64,000 nt of DNA, from positions 868,001 to 932,000 of the forward strand of contig JAIXMQ010000002.1 of the NCBI GenBank assembly GCA_025716855.1, written 5' to 3'. Under the pieces are notes generated by a model that made no database searches, had not been told where the DNA came from, and saw nothing but the letters and a program-made list of their open reading frames with translations. A program made the translations under genes and the position numbers. This stretch comes from Pilaira anomala (lineage: Eukaryota > Mucoromycota > Mucoromycetes > Mucorales > Mucoraceae). Below are positions 46,271 to 59,516 of the stretch, one piece after another; the first letter of the stretch is position 1, and each line of letters starts with the position of its first letter.

Positions 46271-46759
46271 TAGTAGAAAGTAAGCTAACGCATCTCTACT
46301 CTTGGTTTTACTTGTGTAATCTTAAGTCTATCATTAAATTAAATAAAAACCATCTTTTAAAATATAAATATAATGTCCTGCTTTTTTCTTCTTCTTTACA
46401 TGTATGCTTTAAGAAAATATTCATTATAAGGAAGCTAATATAAGCTGTTGCTGTAGATATTTATCCGTTGAATTAACTACTCGCCTTATTTACTTTTTCT
46501 ATTACAATATTTCCTTTTGTAATTTTTATTACTTGCTCTCAAATATTATAACTTTCAGCATTAGTAATATATATATTTTTTTTTTCAAATGTATTTTAAT
46601 ATGTTTGTATATGAAAACGTAAACAGATATCAGAGTGATACATAGGAAAATACACGTATCAAACTAGATTTTTTTAAAAAAAAATTAGAATTTGTATGTT
46701 TTTGATATTTTTTGTAAAAAAATTTTCATACCTCTTTCTTGAAAAAAAAAACAAGTAAA

Positions 46760-46858
46760 TTACCAAGTAGAAGAACTACTGTATGAACTGAAGCTAGCAC
46801 TATCACTACAGCTAACACTATCACTAGAACCGGATGATGAAGAGCAACAAGAACCCAT
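46760..46858 (-). CDS. MG-x-C-x-S microprotein, serine-rich outlier
   Basis: A 32-residue frame starting MGSCCSSSSGSSDSVSCSDS and ending SSYSSSSTW. It has the same lipidation signature as the 21.8-29.0 kb cluster, with a tail that is over half serine. Upstream, a TATTTAAGAGC element near 46935-46945 stands about 80 bases before the ATG, like the cluster's TATAAAAGC. It shows that the family is not confined to the cluster. Confidence 0.55.
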   Translation of the reverse strand: MGSCCSSSSGSSDSVSCSDSASFSSYSSSSTW

Positions 46859-47195
46859 TATAATTTAAAGTTTATGTATTTAAAGTAGAAAGTATTAATA
46901 CAAGACAAAAGAAAAACTTAGTTCTTGAAAGCTCTTAAATATATATATACATATATTTTTCATTATACTTTTTTGATGAAGGTTGTTACTGAAATGTCCC
47001 TTTGTGTTCATATGTAAGCACATTTATGTTGTTGAGAACTTATTGTCAGAACAATGTGAATTAAGTTTATCAATATAGACTTGTTTTTTCAAGTGAAGAA
47101 CAAGTTTAACCACTAAAAATAACTGACGACAATATCAATATTATACAGTTAGTAAAAGAAATGTTTCTATAAATATAAATTCAAGTTTATTTTAC

Positions 47196-47226
<31 letters not shown>

Positions 47227-47248
47227 AATGAGTATACATATAATGAGT

Positions 47249-49075
47249 CTAGTTACAAACTTCTGCTACAGTATTTTCAGTAGGTAATGGATAAATCGCC
47301 TTTTTTAAACTATAAAAGGTACTGATGACCATGATGGCAGTACCAAACAACATACAAAGCCAATGAGGTATCTTCCCTCTTTCCCATATCGACCCCGTAG
47401 CTAATTTTAGAAAGCACATGGGAGGAAGTACAAAGGCCAAGACGGTAGCAGAGAACCCACCTGTCAATTCTAGAACGATACCCAAGTTACATGTTAGTAA
47501 AGAGATGATGAGCGTGATAAGGATCAAGACAGAGGTGATTACAAAGTGTCTAATTTTATCAAAAGGAGCAGCAGGCCAATAAAATGTTTCAATCACCTCT
47601 CGACAAACAAAGGCTTCTAATGGAATAGTTGTAAACATGTTTAGACCAAATGCTAATCTTGCAACATTAATCAATACATTATCAGAAGGGAAATTATTTA
47701 GGATGTTTCCGACAGTTTTATCAGTAAATACGAGGTAACCAGAGACAGCCAGAGCTAAACAAGTAAAGAAAGCGATACCCATACTCCAATGTGTAACCAT
47801 AGCAAATCGATTCAATGAAGGTTGTTTTAATGAGCCGAAAATCAAGAAACTATTATGATGACAAACAAAAGCTAAAAAGAATATAAGCAAAATATATAAA
47901 AAAAAAATTACTTTTAATGGAATTACCGAAGCTAATGACTGCAATAGCTTGAAACACTTCATCGTTTATAACATTAAACATTTGATCATCGTCACCTCGT
48001 ATCTCTCTCGACTGTTGCGGACCTTCAATGACGACACTAATAATAATGACAATAATAGCCACTAGAGCTAAAGCACTTGTCTTGGCAAGTTTAGATATAT
48101 CTCTATACAATGAAAGTGGGTATGAAACAAATAGTGTAAAGAAAGAAATACACATTCTACGGTCACCAAATATCCAGACTATAGGTACTTGACTAATTTT
48201 GGGAAATAGTGACCTAATGACGTGTGGAATTGTATCACCTATATATCTGTTAATAAATGACAATATAGGATTAAAACATCTTTTTTGAATTTTTTTTTTC
48301 TTCTCTTTTTACTTACCGATAATGACACAATACGCGCACATGCCTAAATAAATAAATCATAATGTTTAGATCAATTAAACTCTATTTTTTGTTGGTTTTT
48401 ACCTCCAAAAGCAAAAGCAAATTGAAATATTGAGATTGCTATTAATCCAGGACGACCAAATGCGAATTCCATTAAATCTTGATAAGTTGATCTACCAGCC
48501 AATTTTCCATTATGCATTAATAGCCTCACTGTCCAATCTTTTATTACATTTTTTTAGTCTCCTAATCTTGTTTCACAAAGATATAATCTCCTTACCTACT
48601 ACGATGGTTATTCCGATTAACAGTAAAATCCCTGTCCAGAATCCCTAAAATTGAATATGTTGGAATAAATTACCTACTAGACCTCATTTTATCTATACTT
48701 ACGGCCTCTTTAAATGCAAACGGTAATCCAATGATCCCAGCTCCGATGATACTGTTCGCCATGTTTAGCTACAGCCAAAAATAGTTATTTAATATGTGTG
48801 TGTGTGAGTGTGTGAGTGTGTGTGTATATACTTACAAAACTAGAGAAGATAGTGCCACCTTCAGAAGGTAATTTGTATTGCTTTTGTTCTAGGCTGTCAT
48901 TCAAAGTTGATTCTTCATCACTTTCTTGGTTATATAATAAAGGTTCTTCATGAGTTGCGTCTTCGAATTCAAACTCTGCGTACTCTCTGTTACTGGCTGA
49001 AATATTTTTTTTTCGTACCTGAGAATCATATTCTTCTTCGGTTATTGTTTCTAGAGACTCTGAACTTGTTGTCAT
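47249..49075 (-). CDS. Vacuolar amino-acid transporter, AVT/SLC38 family
   Basis: Seven exons (49075..48836, 48768..48703, 48644..48596, 48537..48403, 48343..48317, 48238..47927, 47871..47249) encode 483 residues. An acidic cytosolic head of about 80 residues precedes ANSIIGAGIIGLPFAFKEAG, the helix-1 signature of the AAAP superfamily. Later come YQDLMEFAFGRPG, GDTIPHVI and AFVCHHNSFLIFGSL (helix 6 region), with eleven helices expected. Closest in layout to yeast Avt2-type and SLC38A7/11 proteins, which move neutral amino acids across vacuolar or lysosomal membranes. Substrate and direction are not predictable. Exon 5 is only 27 bases. Confidence 0.9.
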
Positions 49076-49564
49076 GTTTGTATATAAAAACTACTTTCTT
49101 CTTTTTAAAAATAAAATAAAAAGAGCAAGATGAGCTTTTCTTAAAATACAAGTACTAAGAAAAAGTAAAAATAGCTTTTTTTTTTTTACCAAGGAGAGAA
49201 ACAAAAGCGACATTTTGAGTAGTCACATGAACATGACGAAAGATTCGTATTCATGTTTTCTGCTACTTCTTAAGTTAATTATACTGATGGGAATAGGCAA
49301 AAATAATTTTCTGCAAAATACATGTCATTTACATTTAATAGAAAGTAGCGTGTCTTTAATTCAGTATTTTGCATGTATGCTCACATGAACATTTTTTTCA
49401 TTAAAGGTTCATATATATACAAATAAAGTAATTTTAAAGTGATGTAAATATGTAAGAGTTTATTATGCGTAAAGATGTAGTTAAAATTAGATTACATAAT
49501 TATGTATAGGGCGAAAGAGAGAAGAAAAAGAAAATATAATAAAAGGGATATTTTGGTTAATTAT
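49076..49564. other. Intergenic
   Basis: No gene seen between the transporter start and the stop of the surface-protein gene. Confidence 0.6.
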
Positions 49565-50372
49565 TTATTGGAAACCAACCATAGCAAGAGCAACAGATAA
49601 TAAGGTGAGACCAAGAGCAGGCATCATCTTTCCACCAGCGTTCTCAGGGTTACCTTCAGCGTTTTGAGCGCTATCTTGAGAGGGTTGTGCACCAGGAGCG
49701 ACACCGGCAGAAGTAGCGGAAGCTGCAACAGAGGAAGAAAGGGCAGCAATTTCAGAAGCAACAGATTGTGCAGCAGAAGAGAAACGAGATAAAACGGCGT
49801 TGTCAGAAGCAGAAGGCAAGACGCTGGCAGAAACAGTAGGTAAGATACTTCCGGTGGAAATAGGAATTAAAGTTTCAAGAGAGCTGGTGGCAGAACCAAG
49901 AGCAGACTCAGCGGAAGAAACGACTGAGGAAGCAGAAGAAGCGATAGAAGAAAGAGTTTCGGTAATATCGGCGGAAGTGGTGGTTGCGGTTTCGGATGCA
50001 GTAGTGGTGGTGGTTGCACGAGTAGTGGTAGATTTGGTAGTAGATTTGGTAGTAGATCTGGTAGTAGATCTGGTAGTAGATTTAGTAGTAGTGGTTTCGC
50101 TATCGCTACCATCTCCACCAGGCCAGTTGTTGTCAATACACTTTTGATAACAGACGGTATCGCTACCACAACTGCTAATACAACCATTTGTTTCAGTTAC
50201 TATATAAAAAGTAACAATTTAATATCTTTTTTTTATATTGCCCCTTAATTACAATTACAAACTTACCACACTTGTTGAAACAAGAAACATCGCCGGCACT
50301 ACAAGTACATTTAGCAATTACAGAGTGAGCAGCAAAGGCAATAGCAGTTAATCCAACAAATGTAAGCTTCAT
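49565..50372 (-). CDS. GPI-type cell-surface protein with Cys-rich head and Ser/Thr stalk
   Basis: Exons 50372..50267 and 50199..49565 give 246 residues. There is a signal peptide (MKLTFVGLTAIAFAAHSVIA). A head of about 50 residues has eight cysteines (CTCSAGDVSCFNKC, then CISSCGSDTVCYQKC). A threonine- and serine-rich stalk with TTRS/TTKS repeats follows, and then a C-terminal hydrophobic helix (ALGLTLLSVALAMVGFQ) typical of a GPI attachment signal. It is likely an O-glycosylated wall or membrane protein. The head, and the intron placed just after its fourth cysteine, match the gene starting at 63734, so the two are paralogues. Confidence 0.85.
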
Positions 50373-50813
50373 TTTTTTTTAAAAAGTAGAGATAAAGTGT
50401 GTAAATAAATAATTTAATAAAGTAGAAAAAAAAAAAAGGGAAATGAACGAATTTATCATGTCGTATTTATATTGTTTTTGCTGAAATCGGAATTGCTTAT
50501 TGATCTAACAATGATGCCTCTCGGAATACATCCATCATATTTACAACACCGAGCAAAAATTTAAAGTGTAACTATAAAAGAATCGACCAATTATAGGGGA
50601 AAGGGAAACTAAACTGAATCGATAAGTTGTGTGCAAGTGAAAAAAAAAAAAAAGGGACAGTGCACAAGTATTACAAAGTGAGCAATACGTCAGTGGAAAA
50701 AAAGAAAAAAGTGGTATGATAGCACATTGAGTACAAAACGACATATTTTTGACGTATTATTTTTATTTTTAGTATTACACTGCACACACATAAGAAGGTT
50801 TAAGACGTTCCTT

Positions 50814-53800
50814 TTAAAGATTTGGTGACGAAGAAGCAGAATTGATCACCTGCTTCATCTTGGCTAATCGCTCTTTCAATGCAGACACTGGTTGTAATCT
50901 ATCCGGTTCAACTGGCGAATCACGATAATCCTTTGGAAAGAAAAAATATGAGTTATTTTTACAAAAATTCTTTCTCTTTGTTTTTTTTAAAAAAAAAAAC
51001 TTACTTGACCAGATTGCCTACGTGGTGTAAATGTTGTATAAGAACTTGGTCCATCTTGTTTTGCAATATGAGGACTTGCTGAATCTAACGAACTAAGTCC
51101 TGCGGGTCCCGTGGAAGCACTTTCTTCAATCTAAAAAAAAAAAAAAACTGTTAGGTAACACAATGTTTTTTTTTTCATCATTGTTACTCACGACGTCTGA
51201 CTTATTGCTATAACCAAATTTTTGTTGTAATCTCAATAAACGTAACTTCATTTCAGCAGTATCATCTATATACATATATTTATAATATATATTTAAAATA
51301 GTTTTTTTTTCATCAGTACATATTTATCTAAATTAAAATATATATATATATAACCAATCATTACCTCCACCATGTACACTTGCACGAGAAAGTTGTGGTG
51401 ACTCAAACGAGGACCTTTGATCTTGATGATGATTATATTGTTCCGGAATAGGTGTAGTATGATAATCCATGTTTGGTGATACAAGCGAATTTGCCGATGC
51501 CGATGTTGTTGCTGCTGCTGCTGCTGCTGCTGCTTGTGCCTGAGCTTGTTGTTGTTGTTGTTGTTGTGCCACTTGTGCTGCTGCTGCTGCCGCATGTAAA
51601 TCACTATCCTCCGACGCCAAATTACTAAGTCCTCTTCGGATATAACTTTGGAAATAGTTTCCTGTCTGACTTAAATACGTATTTACTTTTGCCTCTGCAA
51701 GAGGATAGCTTTTTTGAAATTGATAAAGTTCAATAATACCCTTTTTTTTTTAAAAAAAAAAGAAAAAGAAAAATTAATATCACTTTACATAAATAAATAA
51801 AATCATTTTCTTTTACCTGCTTGGTTTGGTCGCGTGTACCAATCTTTTGAAAGATACGGGTAAGGGTAGTATTGACATCGAAATCTGATAGGCTAAGCGG
51901 ACCTCCACCTTTATTATTATCTTCATCTATTTGCATTGGTTGTATTTGATTATGATTTAAAGAGGGCGATCCCAGTCTTGGACTTTGATTGGAAGGCACA
52001 ATTTCCATCATTGAATTAGGTTGTTCTCCGTCTGCAGAAGGGTATGATGCTATAGAAGGTGATCTCATCATATTATTTGATTTAAATGATGAGACTGAGG
52101 CGGGTCTACTAAGTGAGGAGTTACGTGAATGTGATAAAAATCGATTACTATTAGGTTCTTCAACATGTTGTTGATGTTGTAATTGTATTTGTTGTTGTTG
52201 CTGTTGCTGTTGTTGTTGTAATTGTATTTGTTGTTGTTGTTGTTGTTGTTGTTGATGATGCTGTAATTGTTGATGTTGTAATTGTGGTGAGGGCATCATA
52301 GACCCACGCTGTTGTTGTTGTTGTTGTTGTTGCTGTTGTCTATCTTTCTTTCGACATGCTTCCAACATATGATGAAGATAAGGGTATACACTACTTCTTT
52401 GAGGATCATCAATCAAAGTCAAGTGTTGAAAGATAGAATCACCTAAACCATTCACGAGTTCTAATAATAAAGTCTTTACAGTACGAAGTGGCATTTCACC
52501 AAGTGGAACATTTTCATTTGCTCTCTTTTTCCATTCTGCAGGTGGTGTATTAATAAAGAATCGATTGATTTCATACAAGAGTTCATCTGGATTTAAGAAA
52601 TTGTTTCTCAAGTTTTCTTGAATTGTCTTTGCTAATTTCCATAAACATTTCATAACTAATTCGGTATATTTTGTATCTTTGGCTGTAGCTGAATCTCCTG
52701 GGCGTAAACCTGCAGAACATGTACCCAGAATAGATAAAAGTGCACTAAAGGTTGCATTACGTGAACTATTCTCTAATACTTTTACCATGGCAACGTTTAA
52801 TGCTTTGGATAATTGCGGTCCTGACTCTAGGTTCAACATCTTTTGATCCAATAATCGATGAGCTAATTCTTGTAACAAATGATGTAATGCTTCTTGAGGT
52901 ACTGCACAAGCTAAATCTCTATTGGAAAATAACAAGACAAGTGCATTCACCAAGTGTTTACAAAGTCTTGTCGTTGCTGGTTGACGTGAATCAACAGAAG
53001 AATAGGCAAGTTTAACTTGTAATGTGATTGCATTAATTAATCTTTCAATATCAGGTAATACGGCTTTAGGATTTTGTTGTAAATATTTATCTAAATTCTT
53101 TAAAGCATCTATACTTGGTTGAGGATCACCACTTGTAATTTGTGCAATAAGATAATCCACTACATCCTCTTCACTAGCAAACTGTTGTTGTTGTTGTTGT
53201 TGTTGTTGTATCTGTTGTGGAGGTGGCATCATTTGAGTTGGTTGTTGATGATAACCAAATTGTTGTGTACGTACTTGTGGATTACGATAAGAAACAGGTT
53301 CAGGTAAACGATGTCCATAATCATCCATCACATCTTCCATAGGCTCTGGTTCAGGTACAGAAACAGGCACAACAGGTTGAGCATGATGAATTGAACGTTG
53401 TGGGCTGACAAGATTACTAGTAGCACGAGGCTTTCCAATTTGAGATCTTCCACCTAAACGAGGTAAACTACTGATGGAAGGTAATTCATCAATTTCCATT
53501 TCCTCTGCTTCTTGTTTCGCTCTTTCCTTTTCAGCAGCAGCCAAGACACTTGCAGATGGTTTCGTACGTTTTAATCTTTCTTCCAACATACCCTTTTCTT
53601 TTTCACCTAATCGAGTCATATGTTTCATAACTGGATCACCAATTAAAATATAAGCTTGTGCAATCGCATTTAAAGCTGCATTTCGAACACCAGCATCACG
53701 ATCCCCAATATGAGTTGCAATTAAAGGTAAAGCCTTGGAGGGTAACATGACAGAGATACCATTTCTTTGAACTAAAGCACCAATCTCTTCTAAACATTCT

Positions 53801-55580
53801 GCTCTACCTTTCGCATTTTTAGATGCAGCTGCAGAATCTAACAAGTAATTGAATATTTTACTTGCAGGATAAATACGGCATAATGATTTAAGAATAGCCC
53901 GAATACGTGTACGCATAATTTCCTTGGGATCTCCAACCTTATTAATCAAAAAGGGTAAGAACGAGATCGCTTCATATTCAGATAAACTCGATTCTTCTTC
54001 ATCCATAATCGCCACCAAGTTTTGTGTGATATCCAAACATTTAATCAACATACTTGTATTTGTATCAAAGAAACGAATTGTTAAATACTTGAGAATTAAA
54101 TCTACATTGGCTATAAATCGTGTCTTCATATCAGAATATTCAATATTGTATTTCTCTAAGGATGTATTGGGTGAACTAATACATTCATTCAAGATATTTA
54201 AACCATTCAATCGATCACGTTCAGCGTATTGACTATTACTAAACAATAATGCGTTCAATTCCGAACTCATATTTGCATCAAATAAAGACTTGAGTCCATC
54301 AATCACATCGGAACGAGGTGTATCAAATTGCCATCGGTTTTCTTTTTTGGCTCGCATTAATTTAGCACGAGGATCACTAGTGAGGATAGGCGGCTTGGAT
54401 TCTTCAGTAGCGCCGGCGTTACCACCGGATGACATGGCCTGTGATGATCTGGGTGTAGGAAGACCAATCTTTTTCTTTGTTAAAGTTTTCATACGACTCG
54501 GGGGTTTATCGTCAGGAATGACTTCACGTTTCGTCGCTTCAGCTACCTTTTTCATTGTTGTTGCTGCTGCTGCTGTTGCTGCTGCTGGAGCAGAAGAACT
54601 CGTGCTTGAACCTCTTGCAGCTTCAACCAATGGCATCACCGCTTGACGTTGAGCGGCTTTTAATTCAGATGTCTTTGAAGCAACAGCATCATAACCCGCC
54701 ACAGCAATGATCTGAGGTAAACAAGCTTGAGCGGCTTTACGTACATCTGGATTACGATCTTGTAAACAAGAGAATAAAGGAGAGATGACCGAACTAAAAT
54801 CATATTTAGTGGCCTCGGGTTCATCCTTGAGGGCAGTACCAAGCCAAGTCAAAAGTTCTTTACGTAATGCGGGTGATTCATTAGCAAGACTTGTTCCTAC
54901 TGCAGGTACCATCATCTCCATACTACATGTCTTTCGAATATTCTCTAATGCAGTTACACCCGCTGCTCGTACATTGGCTTTATTATCGGATAAGACAGCC
55001 ATGACAGGTCCTGTAAATGTCTTTACGTATTTCTCAAACGGTTTACCCATTGCTAAAGCCAATGAACCTGTGATCTCAACTGCGTTGGTCTGTAAGTTTT
55101 TGTTACTGTCGTTTAAACGTTGCTTTAATACGCCGGGGAAATCTGCGCCTAAGGAAGGCTTGATACGGTTGTTGGCGCCGGCAATAATACCAATCACTGC
55201 ATCTAGTCCTTGTTTACGGATCTTCCAGTTGGCGTCTCCACATTCTGCCATGGTCTTTGTTAAAGGTCCTGAAATATCTACTCGAGGGAATAAAGCGTCT
55301 AATGCATCTGCGTTTGAACTACTACCGCCTCCTCCGCCTCCTCCACCGCCTACTTCATCATCATCGTCTTCATCCTAATATATCACGATATAAGTCACCT
55401 CTCTCTCTTTTCTTTTTTTAAAAATCATGCATCATGAAAAAAAAAAAAAACTTACCATTGCATTACCCTTTGTTGGTTGAGGTGGATCCATTTTAGATAC
55501 CTTTTCAAATTCAGATTCGATAGTAGCTAATAAAGCAGGACTCACATCTTCCACAAATGATTTGACCTCTGATGATAGAA

Positions 55581-55611
<31 letters not shown>

Positions 55612-58463
55612 TTTTTAAAAGCAAAGAAGAAAAATTATATATATATGTATTACCTGGACCAATGTATTGTCTTAAAGCACCTAATACAGTGACAGCACTT
55701 GTTCTTACAGTAGCATTTGTATTTGTCAAACCAAACTTCAACACCTCAATCAAATCACGAATCTGTAAACCCGAAATACCAAAGTCCATCAAACAACTAT
55801 GAATCCAAAGCAACGAATCAGCCAAGACTTTAGGTGATTTCGCTTTTTTCAAAACCGAATAAGCTTGAGAGAACACAAACTGTAACGAGATCTTTTCTGC
55901 GATCGCGACTAAACATTCACTAGCAGGTTTTTTCAACTTGATATCACCTAATTTCTCTACCATGACCGGAATACAGAGAGCAGCACATGCCTTTGTGAAT
56001 TTAGGACAATTCTCTGCCAAGATCTGAATAGCGTAAAACATCTTGCCCATCACTTGGAAATTCATTTCTTTCCATCCAGGTTTCTTGGAGAAACTACGGA
56101 TCACGATTTCAGGTTCGATACGGCTCGCGTCTTCGGTCTCAAAGTGCTTACAGAGTGATTCCATCGCTGCTAATCGAAGTTTCCATTGTGCTTGTTGTAA
56201 ATCCGTATGGATCGCTTCTGGAATGAATTCAGTGGCTCGTGCTTCAGCATCTTCTGGAGAGAACTTGTATTTGATTTCTTCTGGGCCACTGGCAGGTGGT
56301 AATTTGGCGCTCTTTTTAGGACCTGTAGAAGTTGCAGCAGGTTTAGGCTTTGCAGAAGAAAGTGCGGGTTTCTTGACACTACTTGCACCAGCTAAACGAG
56401 CAGGTGGCTTTCGTTTCGGTGGACTCATTTCAGCAGGTGGTTCATCATCGATTGCCATTGGCGTTGGTTTTGGAGCAGCTGCAGGTTTTGGTTTAGCTGG
56501 TGCTTTCTTTGCAGCGGCAGGAGGAGCTCTTTTGACAGGTGGAGGAGGAGGAGCTGCCTTTTTAGGTGCCTTTGCTTTCACCACCGCCTTTTCAAACGCT
56601 TCTTTAATTTTACCCATCTTGATATCATCCAAACCATCTGTGAAGGCCAACATGGGCTTCTCACCAATTAATTTCATCAAAGTACCTAAACCCTCTGCAC
56701 CTGCTTCACGGGCATTGGCATCCGCATCATCTAATAACTTTTTAAACATATCTGCAAATGTCTTGATCTCTGATTTTCCAGGTATTTCCTTGACTTCTTT
56801 TAATCGACGCGAGAGTAATTTGAAGGTTTCGGAACGTACTTGTGGGTTCTTGTGTTTAGAGGCGGTGGTGAGGTCCTCGATCAGTTCAGACATAGGGACA
56901 GAGGCAAAGACAGCGTTTAGACCGTTGGCGAGTTGTTCAAGAATTGCTGGTTTTCTCTCTTTGAGTTTCTCGGTCATGACGGGTGCGATGGCCGCCTTGT
57001 ATTTACCGAAATCTAATCTTAATCCAGTTGCTATCGTCTCTATACAATTAGCTGTGACTCCTACAAGTAATACGTTGGCATCATTTAAACGCTAAACGAA
57101 AGAAAGAGAAGAAGAAAAATAAGTATACAGTTTATGCGTTTTTTTTTTTTTTTTTTTTTTTGAGATAAATTACGGTACTTTGACGAGAGCGGCCATTAAT
57201 TCAGAATAATCTTTATCCATAATTTTAGGTGTTTTTGCTTTTTCTAATAATGCATCTAAAGCCTCTCTTCTCTCTTGCCATTTTTTAGATGTTAAAAGTT
57301 CATAGAAATTGGTAGGTAATTTTGCGGTAATATCTACAGGGTCAGCAAAATCAAAAGCATCTGTTTCTTCTACATCCATATCATCTTGGCCCTGCTCATC
57401 ATCTCCTGCATTTTTTGTATATATATATATATATGTATATAAGTTATTTAAACACCTAAATTAATTTTTATAGAGCCTTACCAGGATCCTCTGTGACATC
57501 CTCTCCTTCTTCTTCTTCAATAGCCTGTTCAGATCGAATGAGTTTTAAAGGTGTTGGTTTTTCGGCAGGTAATTTAGCAAAAGCTTCTTCTAATTCCTTG
57601 ATCTGTACAGGTTTCAAAGTACTTAGACTAGCCATCATCGGTTGACCTATCCAACGATATAATTCAATCGTCAATGCAGATACTTCGGCTCGTACATTTT
57701 TATCGGCATGTCCAAATAATTTAGGTACGATCTTTAGGATGGGTTTTGGACTGACTTTTTTTATACCAAATGTCTTTACGAGTTCTTTTAAAACGGTGAC
57801 GGTTTGAGTGACAAGTTTTGGTTGTTTTGCTGTTGTGCCTGGTATAACAAATTCCTATGTTTTTTTTTTAAAAAAAAAATGGGTGTAAGTTGTTGGGGAG
57901 GTTTTTTTTTTCTTTCGTCACAAAAAAAAAAAAAAAAATCTTACAAGGACTGGGTCTGGTGTATCGATTTCTGCATAAAGTAAAATGATATCTGTTGCCT
58001 TTTGTTTGGTACCTGCTTTTGTTGCACCGAGACATTTCTCAACAAGAGCTGTAATGACTGTCTCACGAGTACTAAGTAAAAAAAGGTTAGAAAAAGAAAA
58101 AAGAGGTTTATGACTAAATGAAATATACCTTGCGGCGTTTGGTGCATTGGTTACGTATTCTATGATTGCAGATAACCCAGTTTCTTGAGCTACAGCATTA
58201 GGTTCTAATGCCAATTTCTTTAAATAGGGTTCATACATATCAAAGTCAGAATCTTCTACGGTCTTGTGAAGTAGTTTAGTTAGGTCTTCACAAGCTGATA
58301 CACGAGCTTTCCATGACTATTTTGAGAATGAGTTTTTTTTTTTTTTTTTTTTGTTTATTTCAGATTTGTTTATTATTTTATTTTATTTTTTCTTTTTTCT
58401 TACCTTGTGTTGTAATCTATCTATAATTGATAAACTAGAAAAATCTTCCTCTTGTCCATCCAT
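50814..58463 (-). CDS. XMAP215/Stu2/Alp14-family microtubule polymerase
   Basis: Twelve exons (58463..58404, 58316..58129, 58071..57945, 57854..57482, 57405..57179, 57091..55654, 55568..55456, 55374..51817, 51740..51365, 51265..51192, 51130..51005, 50930..50814) join in frame to 2258 residues. HEAT-repeat TOG domains occur at the N-terminus (SWKARVSACEDL), after a short acidic linker (KKWQERREALDALL), at about 590-830 (AQWKLRLAAMESL), about 880-1090 (ANWKIRKQGLDAVIG) and about 1180-1400. A Lys/Pro/Ala-rich basic linker at about 500-580 would bind the lattice. Polyglutamine tracts lie near 1860-1920 and 2070. The protein adds tubulin at plus ends. Five TOG units resemble animal ch-TOG more than two-TOG yeast Stu2. 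Confidence 0.93.
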
Positions 58464-59516
58464 GTTGTAATTATATTTTGTTGTATCAGTGTTGTTGTAC
58501 TTTTTTTATATGCTTTTTTTTTTATACAGAAAAGAAAAAAAAAAGAGTTCTTTGTAGTCAATTAAGAAGAAAAAAAAAAAAAAAGAGAGAGAGAGAGAAA
58601 AAAGGGACCTTTTTTTTTTCTGAACACAAATTTTTTTTTTCTTTCTTTTTGCGGGGCACAAATTAATGCTTTTGCCCATAAAAAAAAAAAAGAAAAAAAA
58701 AACTTGTTTTAAAAAATAAATAAGGCGCGTTAAGTTTCTTTTTTGGCGGTGAGCTCATTGACAACAAAAGATAGACGAAAAATGCATAACAGAATGAAGT
58801 CTATATCTACATTGGTACATGCTGTTTTTCAAAGCACGCGGGAGATTATTATTATTATTATTTTTTTTTTTTTTAAAAAAAAATGGATACACTTTTTAAA
58901 AATAGTTTTAAAAGTAAGGCCACGTTTTTTATTCTTTTTAGTCTTTTACAGTAAACAAGACAATCAAGTATACAAAACAAGTAATTCAGTGGAGTCAAAG
59001 AGAAGAACGCGTGTCATATACATATATTGATCTAAAATTAGGCGGTAAAAAGAGTTTAGTGTAACTCATTCTGAAATGAAATTGTTGCCAATAGCAACAA
59101 CCCGAGTTAAAACCAGTGACAAGCATGTATATATAATAATAATAAATCTCGAGATAAAAAAAAAAAATGTAGTCATGCTCATAATAAAAAAAAAAAAAAA
59201 AAAGAGGGAGAGAATGTTATGAAAAGAAGGTGATGTTTACCCTTATTGTATATATATAATCCCAAGACCAATTTTTTATGCTCAAGAGACATAATGAAAA
59301 GGTTAAATGTACACGATAAATGAGCCGAGAAAGAACAATCAAAATATAAATATACAACAAATTAACAACAACAACAACAACCACAGCAACAACAACAACG
59401 ACAACCACAGTATAAATTACAATTTTAATTTAAATTTTTATTTTTTTATTTCCATCTCTTTTCTTCTTCTTTTTTTTTTCTTTTCTTTTTTTCTTCTTAT
59501 AAGAATTTATGATAAT
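58464..59516. other. Divergent promoter region
   Basis: No gene. It separates the XMAP215 start from the zinc-finger gene. It contains several A/T runs, a CAA-rich segment near 59350-59410 and a T/C-rich leader at 59440-59510. Confidence 0.6.

Noticed and set aside
53119..57095. Long frames antisense to the XMAP215 gene (for example 56043-57095)
   Set aside because: Mirror frames of Ala/Pro/Lys-rich coding sequence; no independent motifs.
59307..59516. N-terminal extension of the zinc-finger protein
   Set aside because: It encodes Asn- and Phe-rich sequence from a CAA/T-rich leader; the ATG at 59517 begins sequence of normal composition.
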